DNA from: Gammaproteobacteria bacterium
Lineage (GTDB): Bacteria > Pseudomonadota > Gammaproteobacteria > HTCC5015
Direction of reading: 5' to 3'
NCBI GenBank assembly: GCA_020630145.1
Contig: JAHDBX010000024.1
Coordinates: forward strand, 1-10,865
DNA: 10,865 bases
In this document: positions 5,881 through 10,865 of the stretch, piece after piece
Numbering within the stretch: the first letter of the stretch is position 1
Layout: every line of letters begins with the position of its first letter
Translations under genes and position numbers: made by a program
Notes under the pieces: model-generated
What the model saw: the letters and a program-made list of their open reading frames with translations, nothing else
What the model was told of the DNA's origin: nothing
The model's database searches: none

Positions 5881-5898
5881 TACTGAAACGTTTCAGTA
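5881..5898. promoter_or_regulatory. LacI-type operator, perfect 18-bp palindrome before the lacI-family gene
   Basis: TACTGAAACGTTTCAGTA is a perfect palindrome with the central CpG typical of LacI/PurR-family operators, where the hinge-helix leucine inserts. It ends 10 bp before the start codon of the adjacent LacI-family gene, implying autoregulation of the whole three-gene operon. Confidence 0.8.
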
Positions 5899-5908
5899 AT
5901 ATTAAAAC

Positions 5909-6937
5909 ATGAGTAATTCAAGCAAACAACGGCCTACCCTTAAAACCATTGCAGAAAAGCTTGGGATTGGCGTTACCACAGTATCACGCGCATTAAGCGA
6001 TGCAGATGACATTAGTCTCGCCACCAAAAAGCGCGTAAGAGAAGCGGCCGACGAAGTTGGTTACCATCGTGATCTCGCAGGTGTACGCCTAAGAACAGGC
6101 AGAACTGGGTCCATTAGCTTTATTTTGCACCCTCACGATGAACTGGTTGGCTACGGTTCTTCATTAATGCAGGGACTATCACGAGCATTAGCCGATACCG
6201 ATTACCATCTAAATGTTATACCAGATTTACTGCATGAAGACCCAATTAAGCCAATAGAAACACTCGTACGCACACGCGTTAGCGATGGTGTTATTTTCTC
6301 TCAAACATCCGCTATGGATAAGCGAGTGAGGCTACTACAAGAACATGGCTTACCATTTATTTGCCATGGCCAAACCGAGCTTGCCACCGCACACCCTTTC
6401 TATGACTTTGACAATAGGGCCTTTGCTTATGAAGGCGTTAAACGCCTAGCCCAAAAAGGCTGTAAAAATATTATACTGATCGGCCCAGAGCCAGACTATC
6501 TATATAGTCACCATATGCAATTGGGGGTTACACAAGCTGTTAATGAAAACAATATAAACGCCACCATACTTGAGCAATTATCAATAGGTTCTGACACCAA
6601 CAGCATAAGCGAATGGAGCAAAACATTGGCAGCGGATGCAAATGCACCTGATGGCATTATTTGCGGCAGCGAAACATCAGCAATAGCCGTTACATCAGGG
6701 CTTTCGGCATGTGGCAATAATAGTATTCAGGTTATATCTAAACAAACCTCACAAGTACTCGGTTTAACACAACCCGATATGGAAACCTGCTTTGAAAATA
6801 TAGAAATGACAGGCTTTCGCTTAGCACAAATGTTATTACAAAGCAGTGATGGTGTTAAAGCAGAGAACTTACAAGAAATACAAAAACCCTTTTGGTCAAC
6901 TGCCAAATTAGCTTGCAACACCGCTATTCACCCGTAA
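5909..6937 (+). CDS. LacI-family transcriptional regulator
   Basis: A 342-residue LacI/GalR regulator. The N-terminal helix-turn-helix is at about residues 11-30 (LKTIAEKLGIGVTTVSRAL), followed by VREAADEVGYH and a hinge segment with LRTGRTGSI (61-69); Leu61 aligns with the minor-groove leucine of PurR/LacI. The rest is a periplasmic-binding-protein-like ligand and dimerisation domain with the usual GSISFIL, DGVIF and KNIILIG strands. Effectors of this family are usually sugars or sugar derivatives, but the ligand here is unknown. The protein probably binds the two TGAAACGTTTCA-type sites upstream and controls itself and the DUF1479 and Dabb genes that follow at 18-bp gaps. The ATG at 5909 gives the normal distance to the helix-turn-helix, although no clear Shine-Dalgarno precedes it. 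Confidence 0.93.
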   Translation: MSNSSKQRPTLKTIAEKLGIGVTTVSRALSDADDISLATKKRVREAADEVGYHRDLAGVRLRTGRTGSISFILHPHDELVGYGSSLMQGLSRALADTDYHLNVIPDLLHEDPIKPIETLVRTRVSDGVIFSQTSAMDKRVRLLQEHGLPFICHGQTELATAHPFYDFDNRAFAYEGVKRLAQKGCKNIILIGPEPDYLYSHHMQLGVTQAVNENNINATILEQLSIGSDTNSISEWSKTLAADANAPDGIICGSETSAIAVTSGLSACGNNSIQVISKQTSQVLGLTQPDMETCFENIEMTGFRLAQMLLQSSDGVKAENLQEIQKPFWSTAKLACNTAIHP

Positions 6938-6955
6938 TATTCGTGGAGAAATAAT

Positions 6956-8185
6956 ATGAATGACTTTATTAAACCTTATGTCAAAGAAACCAAATCTTAT
7001 TTGCAAGGATTGCATAATGTAAAAAAATCATTCGCTGAGATTAGTGACCATATGAAAAAAGAGGTCGACACTATTCAAAATGATCTTGCCAATAACAAAA
7101 TGGTTATACCTGAAATTGATTATGAACAAGTCAAACAGGGGAAAGTATCTGAACAGCAACGTGCTGCTATTCGTCATCGAGGCTGTGCAGTAATACGAGG
7201 TGTTTTTCCAGAAGCGCAAGCTACAGATTGGAACGAAGAATTAGGCGAGTACATTACACAAAATAATTATTTAGAAAAATCTAAAGAAAAAATCGGCTTA
7301 GACAATTACTTTAGCCAACTTAAAGCAGGCGCTCCACAAATTTTTGGCTTGTACTGGTCTAAGCCACAAGTAATGGCTCGCCAAGCAGAAAGTATGGCGG
7401 CAACTAAGCGCTTTTTAAACCACTTGTGGAATATACGCGGCCCCATGGGCGACGAATTTGATCCCAACCATGACTACACATACGCAGACCGTACACGCCG
7501 GCGCGAACCTGGCGATACAACCTTAGGCCTATCACCACATATTGATGCAGGCTCATATGAACGCTGGTTAGACCCTGCTTACCAAAAAATATTCGCACCC
7601 ATATTTGCAGGAAAGTGGCGAGATTACGACCCATGGAAAGCGGCATACAGAACACAAACAAGAGAGTTTTCTTCACCTGCTGTTGCCTCGATGTTTAGAA
7701 CATTTCAAGGCTGGACAGGCTTAACCAGCCAAGGCCCAAGTGATGGCACGCTGTCATTAATACCCATTACAAATAGTATCGCTTACTTTTTATTACGCGC
7801 TCTACAAGAAGATATAGCTGCAGATGATTTATGCGGCGCACAACCGGGCCGTGCACTGGGTGCAAATGCAAAATGGCACAGCGATATTATGGGTGGCTTA
7901 ATTTCAATTCCACAGGTTAACCCAGGTGATACAGTTTGGTGGCACCCCGATTTAGTTCACTCAGTAGCTGATGAACATATGGGGCAAGACTACGCCAATG
8001 TTATTTACATCGGTGCCTCACCTAAATGTGCAAAAAATGAAGCTTATGCTCACAAACAAGCCCAAGCTTTCTTAGGTGGCAACAGCGCCCCTGATTTTGC
8101 AGCCGAAAATTATGAGATAGATTTCAAAGGTAGAGCAAAGCTAGAAGACTTAACAAGTCTTGGCCGTGCCCAAATGTGTTTATAA
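6956..8185 (+). CDS. DUF1479 (YbiU-like) protein, putative Fe(II)/2-oxoglutarate oxygenase
   Basis: A 409-residue DUF1479 family member, related to E. coli YbiU (about 420 residues) and to fungal Gig1, which is induced by N-acetylglucosamine in Candida albicans (recalled knowledge). The family has a double-stranded beta-helix fold like Fe(II)/2-oxoglutarate oxygenases. The probable metal ligands are His195 and Asp197 in LSPHIDAGSYERW and His335 in WWHPDLVHSV, preceded by the typical PGD (323-325). RHRGCAVIRGVF (73-84) is the usual entry strand of such oxygenases. The substrate is unknown; control by a LacI-type protein suggests a sugar-linked compound (inference). A strong ribosome-binding site (GGAG, 8 bases before the ATG) supports the start. 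The N-terminal 50 residues are charged and probably helical. Confidence 0.9.
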   Translation: MNDFIKPYVKETKSYLQGLHNVKKSFAEISDHMKKEVDTIQNDLANNKMVIPEIDYEQVKQGKVSEQQRAAIRHRGCAVIRGVFPEAQATDWNEELGEYITQNNYLEKSKEKIGLDNYFSQLKAGAPQIFGLYWSKPQVMARQAESMAATKRFLNHLWNIRGPMGDEFDPNHDYTYADRTRRREPGDTTLGLSPHIDAGSYERWLDPAYQKIFAPIFAGKWRDYDPWKAAYRTQTREFSSPAVASMFRTFQGWTGLTSQGPSDGTLSLIPITNSIAYFLLRALQEDIAADDLCGAQPGRALGANAKWHSDIMGGLISIPQVNPGDTVWWHPDLVHSVADEHMGQDYANVIYIGASPKCAKNEAYAHKQAQAFLGGNSAPDFAAENYEIDFKGRAKLEDLTSLGRAQMCL

Positions 8186-8203
8186 ACTAAAAAAGGTAAT
8201 ATT

Positions 8204-8512
8204 ATGATAAGACATTGCGTGTTTCTTCGCTTTAAAAGCACGATAACTGATGAAGAAAAAACAGCATTGTATGATGAACTAGCAGGCATTAAATCTATTT
8301 TAAGTGGCATATTAGCAATAGACTTTAGCAAAAATGTTAGTCCAGAACCCCACTCTAAAGGTTATGAAGATGGCTTTATTGTCGATTTTGACAATGCCGC
8401 CAGCCGTGACGCTTACTTAGAAAACAAAGAGCATCAAGCTGTAGGCGCTAAATTAGTTTCTATGCTTGAAGGCGAACTCGCCGGTTTATTAGTTTACGAC
8501 TTAGAAATTTAG
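8204..8512 (+). CDS. Dabb (stress-responsive alpha/beta barrel) domain protein
   Basis: A 102-residue Dabb-domain protein, a small dimeric ferredoxin-like alpha/beta barrel. It opens with IRHCVFLRFK (2-11) and carries the family's middle pattern, EPHSKGYEDGFIVDFD, then AYLENKEHQAV (about 72-82), with the conserved histidines in the last block. Known relatives include plant stress proteins and the polyketide cyclase olivetolic acid cyclase, but most bacterial members have no known reaction. Its position 18 bp after the DUF1479 gene, with a good AAGG ribosome-binding site, indicates cotranslation and a joint role: perhaps processing the oxygenase product or handling a small hydrophobic or sugar-derived intermediate (inference). 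The stop codon overlaps that of the convergent roxA gene by 4 bp. Confidence 0.9.
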   Translation: MIRHCVFLRFKSTITDEEKTALYDELAGIKSILSGILAIDFSKNVSPEPHSKGYEDGFIVDFDNAASRDAYLENKEHQAVGAKLVSMLEGELAGLLVYDLEI

Positions 8513-9633
8513 TCTTCTAAAGCAATACTGCCATCATTTAAGAATTTCACCAGCAGTGCCAATTGCTCTGCTGGTAAATTTACATCTATCGTCTTATCAC
8601 AAACTAAACGGGAAAATTTTTCATCAACAAAAAATGCCTCGCCATTTACAAACAGCTGTGTATCTGTAAAAGCAAAGCGACTATGTGGATAGTGGTAGAG
8701 CCTTGTCGTTTTATTTTTTCTTAGCGTAGCTTGCAACTGCTCTAAGGTCCATTCCTCTTGGTCTTCTTCAGAGGCCGTATAACGAGTGTCCGTTACTAAC
8801 TGTCCAAATGCCTGTTGCAAAGCATCTTGTAATTTTTCTGGTGTAATACTATTTAACAATCCCCTTAAATTTTCACTTGCAGCTGCATTAATCTTATAAG
8901 GATGAATATCTATGGATGCCTCTGTATCTTGATAACGATTGTTTTCTAATAAGCTCTCGGCAATGTTTTCCAGCGCTTCTTCTATAATATCTTTTTCTGA
9001 TGGCGCCCGGAAACCTACAGAAAAAGTGATGCAATCATCACTTAATGCCGTTCCCCAATGCGCAACACCTGCAGGAATATATAACATATCACCAGCCACG
9101 ACCTCATGGCTTTCTGTCTCATGAAACTCAGACAGTAACTTCACTTCATCGTTAGCTTGTAATACAGAACCTTCATCACAATGCTGCCCTAACTTCCATT
9201 GACGCTTGCCAGACACTTGCAAAAGGAACACATCATAATAATCAAAGTGCGGGCCAACGCCTCCACCTTGTGGCGCGTAACTCACCATAATATCTTCTAA
9301 ACGCCATTTAGGTAAAAAACTAAAATTATCTAAAATAGAGCGTATCTGCTCATCCCACTGCTCAACGCCCTGCACTAATAAGGTCCAGTTTTTATCACTT
9401 AAGTTAGCAAAGTCATCCTCATTAAAAGGGCCTTGTTGACAAGCCCAATCACCATCAATTTCAAAGCCAGAAATAATACGTGATTCAACGACTTCTTCGC
9501 ATGCCAAGCCTGCCAGTTCATCGCCATCAATTAAGCCTGACAAATCCCCAAAACACTGTCGAAACAGTAATGGCTTTTGCTGCCAATATTGTTTAATAAA
9601 GTCTTGTTCGGTAAGGCTGGAAGATAATGGCAT
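8509..9633 (-). CDS. roxA: 50S ribosomal protein L16 arginine hydroxylase (RoxA/YcfD-like JmjC oxygenase)
   Basis: A JmjC-type Fe(II)/2-oxoglutarate ribosomal oxygenase. The E. coli homologue YcfD hydroxylates an arginine of ribosomal protein L16. Counted from the chosen start at 9633, the protein has 374 residues (E. coli 373). The metal triad is His129 and Asp131 in GVGPHFDYYDVF and His192 in AGVAHWG, matching E. coli His125, Asp127 and His187 in spacing. YWQQKPLL near residue 16, DELAGLACEEVVESR, GDMLYIPAG and FSVGFRAP are family hallmarks. An upstream in-frame ATG at 9672 would add 13 residues with no family counterpart; neither start has a strong ribosome-binding site. The C-terminal region carries the winged-helix-like part of the family. 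The gene is convergent with the Dabb operon and downstream of a TetR gene. Confidence 0.93.
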   Translation of the reverse strand: MPLSSSLTEQDFIKQYWQQKPLLFRQCFGDLSGLIDGDELAGLACEEVVESRIISGFEIDGDWACQQGPFNEDDFANLSDKNWTLLVQGVEQWDEQIRSILDNFSFLPKWRLEDIMVSYAPQGGGVGPHFDYYDVFLLQVSGKRQWKLGQHCDEGSVLQANDEVKLLSEFHETESHEVVAGDMLYIPAGVAHWGTALSDDCITFSVGFRAPSEKDIIEEALENIAESLLENNRYQDTEASIDIHPYKINAAASENLRGLLNSITPEKLQDALQQAFGQLVTDTRYTASEEDQEEWTLEQLQATLRKNKTTRLYHYPHSRFAFTDTQLFVNGEAFFVDEKFSRLVCDKTIDVNLPAEQLALLVKFLNDGSIALED

Positions 9634-9688
9634 AAGTTTTCTGTAATTTGATTGCCATGAACGGTGACTCATGACAAGTTATAAGAGA

Positions 9689-9715
9689 GCAAGGTCTTAT
9701 TATAAAATACCTTGC
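9689..9715. repeat. 7-bp inverted repeat around a -10-like box upstream of roxA
   Basis: GCAAGGT (9689-9695) and ACCTTGC (9709-9715) form a perfect inverted repeat with a 13-nt AT-rich centre. The centre contains TATAAT on the minus strand (complement of 9699-9704), positioned to start transcription near 9692 toward roxA. A third related element, ACCTTACAA, lies at 9747-9755. The layout suggests an operator over the roxA promoter. No good -35 box is present, and no T-run follows on the minus strand to make it a terminator of the TetR transcript. Confidence 0.4.
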
Positions 9716-9761
9716 AAGTAAAATATTGATATTAGCTATTATTTTTACCTTACAACAACTG

Positions 9762-10415
9762 TTACTTAGCAGGTAAAACCCGTGAAATAATATTAGCCAT
9801 ATAAGCTTCATAGTCTTTTTTCTTCATACAACTCAGCGGCTCTAATTGGCCTGAAATATATAAATGCGACATACCATGCACTATTGCCCAAGCACTTATA
9901 ACGTCTTGTATCTGTAACTCATTAAGACTTTCTGGCTGTATTGATTCTCCATGCACCAGCTCTATTAGGTGTTCATATGACTTGCAAGAAGCCTCTTTAA
10001 GGGCGACATCCTCCCAATCAGGTTGATCAGAAGCAAACATTAAACGAAACATGCCCGAATGTGTGTTTGCAAACTCAATATAACCCAAGCCCGCCGCAAC
10101 AAGCGGATGCATATCACTTTTTGCTCTTTTCTTTTCGTATTGTAACTGCATCTCTAAAAATAACGTAAAACCTGCTGTAGCTAGTGCCGTTAATAAGCCT
10201 TTATTGTTTGAAAAATAATGTGCTGGAGCTGCATGACTAACATTCGCGCGTTTAGCAACCCCTCGCATTGAAAACTTTTCGACACCTCGCTCATTTAATT
10301 CTTGTTCCCCTGCGTCAAGCAAAACGCGATACAAATCACCGTGGTGATAGCTATTCTTTTCAGTAACTTTGCCCTTATTGCTGTTATTAACAAGCGACTG
10401 CTTCTTACTTTTCAT
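9762..10415 (-). CDS. TetR-family regulator with WHG-type C-terminal domain
   Basis: A 217-residue TetR/AcrR regulator. After a basic tail come YHHGDLYRVLLDAG (23-36) and a helix-turn-helix at about 49-68 (SMRGVAKRANVSHAAPAHYF), then KGLLTALATAGF. This opening plus AWAIVHGMSHL (175-185, with the Trp176 and His180-Gly181 signature) marks the group with the WHG (TetR_C_33) ligand domain. The ligand is unknown. The gene is divergent from the ABA4-like membrane protein, and the 148-bp spacer holds two 15-bp operator-like sites. The protein therefore probably represses that neighbour, and perhaps itself. Transcription may read on toward roxA, which lies downstream on the same strand with a spacer of about 130 bp and its own possible promoter. 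Confidence 0.92.
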   Translation of the reverse strand: MKSKKQSLVNNSNKGKVTEKNSYHHGDLYRVLLDAGEQELNERGVEKFSMRGVAKRANVSHAAPAHYFSNNKGLLTALATAGFTLFLEMQLQYEKKRAKSDMHPLVAAGLGYIEFANTHSGMFRLMFASDQPDWEDVALKEASCKSYEHLIELVHGESIQPESLNELQIQDVISAWAIVHGMSHLYISGQLEPLSCMKKKDYEAYMANIISRVLPAK

Positions 10416-10495
10416 TCACGGTATACCATCATTATTTATCATATAAAGGCGTATTTTATATTATTAGCATAAACAACAGAAATATATAGACTGGC

Positions 10496-10510
10496 CTTGA
10501 CACTGTCAAG
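10496..10510. promoter_or_regulatory. TetR-type operator 1, over the -35 of the ABA4-like gene
   Basis: CTTGACA-C-TGTCAAG is a perfect 15-bp inverted repeat with a single central base, a size and symmetry common for TetR-family sites. Its left half supplies the -35 hexamer of the rightward promoter, so binding would occlude polymerase. Confidence 0.65.
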
Positions 10511-10525
10511 ATTAAAGATTAGCAT
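10497..10525 (+). promoter_or_regulatory. Sigma70-type promoter of the ABA4-like gene
   Basis: A consensus -35 TTGACA (10497-10502) is followed after 17 bp by the -10 TAGCAT (10520-10525, four of six consensus bases). The predicted transcription start is near 10532, giving a leader of about 32 nt. The promoter is overlapped by operator 1 and immediately followed by operator 2. Confidence 0.55.
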
Positions 10526-10532
10526 ACCCAAT

Positions 10533-10547
10533 CTTTACACTGACAAG
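10533..10547. promoter_or_regulatory. TetR-type operator 2, near the transcription start
   Basis: CTTTACACTGACAAG matches operator 1 at 13 of 15 positions, and each half-site has one change from CTTGACA. It begins 37 bp downstream of operator 1, at about the predicted +1 of the rightward promoter. Two copies bracketing the core promoter are typical of tight repression by a TetR-family dimer. Confidence 0.6.
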
Positions 10548-10563
10548 ATAAACGAGGCGAAAA

Positions 10564-10865
10564 ATGACCCCTGATAGCTTATTTCAAATAACAAGCACAA
10601 CGGCCATGGCTGGCTGGATAAGTTTATTATGCTCTCCCCTAATCCCAATATGGTCAGCACGTATAGCTGGCATCATTATTCCGTTAATACTATCTATTAC
10701 TTATAGCGGCTTAATACTGGCCTTTTTCCATGAGGCAGATGGCGGATTTGACTCATTAGAAGCCGTCATGACTTTATTTACATCACCTTGGCTTGTCGTT
10801 GCCGGTTGGATACACTACCTTGCCTTTGATCTTTTTATAGGTGCATGGATAAGCAAACAATATAA
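10564..10865 (+). CDS. ABA4-like (DUF4281) membrane protein, 5' part
   Basis: The first 100 codons of an integral membrane protein cut by the right window edge. It opens MTPDSLFQITSTTAMAGW, has a membrane segment at about residues 35-55, then ADGGFDSLEAVMTLF (58-72) and SPWLVVAGWIHYLAFDL (74-90) leading into FIGAWI (91-96). The HEADGGF, GWIHYLAFDLFIGAW pattern is diagnostic of the ABA4-like family. In plants ABA4 is needed for neoxanthin formation in abscisic acid synthesis; bacterial members have no settled role. A good ribosome-binding site (GAGG, about 8 bases before the ATG) supports the start. It is divergent from, and probably repressed by, the TetR regulator. Only about two thirds of the usual length is present. 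Confidence 0.87.
   Translation, partial: MTPDSLFQITSTTAMAGWISLLCSPLIPIWSARIAGIIIPLILSITYSGLILAFFHEADGGFDSLEAVMTLFTSPWLVVAGWIHYLAFDLFIGAWISKQY

Noticed and set aside
9634..9672. Longer roxA start at ATG 9672
   Set aside because: It adds 13 residues with no counterpart in the family, while the ATG at 9633 gives a length and motif spacing matching E. coli YcfD; it cannot be fully excluded since both ribosome-binding sites are weak.
9593..9811. 72-codon leftward frame spanning the roxA start and the TetR 3' end
   Set aside because: It overlaps two confident genes and the spacer repeats, and has no family resemblance or ribosome-binding site.

Overview
The window looks like chromosomal DNA of a gammaproteobacterium, probably a marine, AT-leaning lineage of the Cellvibrionales/Alteromonadales type. 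This rests on the RoxA/YcfD ribosomal oxygenase, the BioA type, the DUF2975/XRE pair, a small gammaproteobacterial-type lipoprotein and the AT-rich spacers; the genus cannot be fixed from sequence alone. I see no insertion sequence, phage gene, tRNA, rRNA or CRISPR. Coding is dense, with short spacers that carry readable regulatory sites.

Left part (1-4199). The 5' end of a leftward EAL/HDOD-type signalling gene runs off the left edge. Across a 255-bp spacer, which holds a perfect 8-bp inverted repeat and a good sigma70 promoter, starts a two-gene rightward operon. It encodes a short-chain dehydrogenase and a 6-pyruvoyl-tetrahydropterin synthase with the full set of animal-type catalytic residues, and ends in an intrinsic terminator. 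Together these suggest a tetrahydrobiopterin-like pterin pathway (inference). A leftward FAD-dependent aromatic-type monooxygenase is divergent from bioA, and the two share a compact promoter region with two back-to-back extended -10 boxes.

Middle part (4200-5908). A leftward DUF2975 membrane protein and a small XRE regulator form a pair. They are divergent from a secreted Rap1a/Tai-like (T6SS immunity-like) protein and a small lipoprotein. The two transcription units appear to use overlapping face-to-face promoters. The following 257-bp spacer carries two hairpins and two LacI-type operators.

Right part (5909-10865). A LacI-family regulator, a DUF1479 (YbiU-like) putative Fe(II)/2-oxoglutarate oxygenase and a Dabb-domain protein form a tight operon with 18-bp gaps, probably autoregulated through TGAAACGTTTCA-type operators. 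It meets the convergent roxA gene in a 4-bp overlap. Upstream of roxA lies a TetR regulator with a WHG-type C-terminal domain. It is divergent from an ABA4-like (DUF4281) membrane protein cut by the right edge, and two 15-bp operator-like sites in the shared spacer probably bind the TetR protein.

The least-described unit is the LacI-DUF1479-Dabb operon. The pterin operon and the TetR/ABA4-like pair are the next most interesting.
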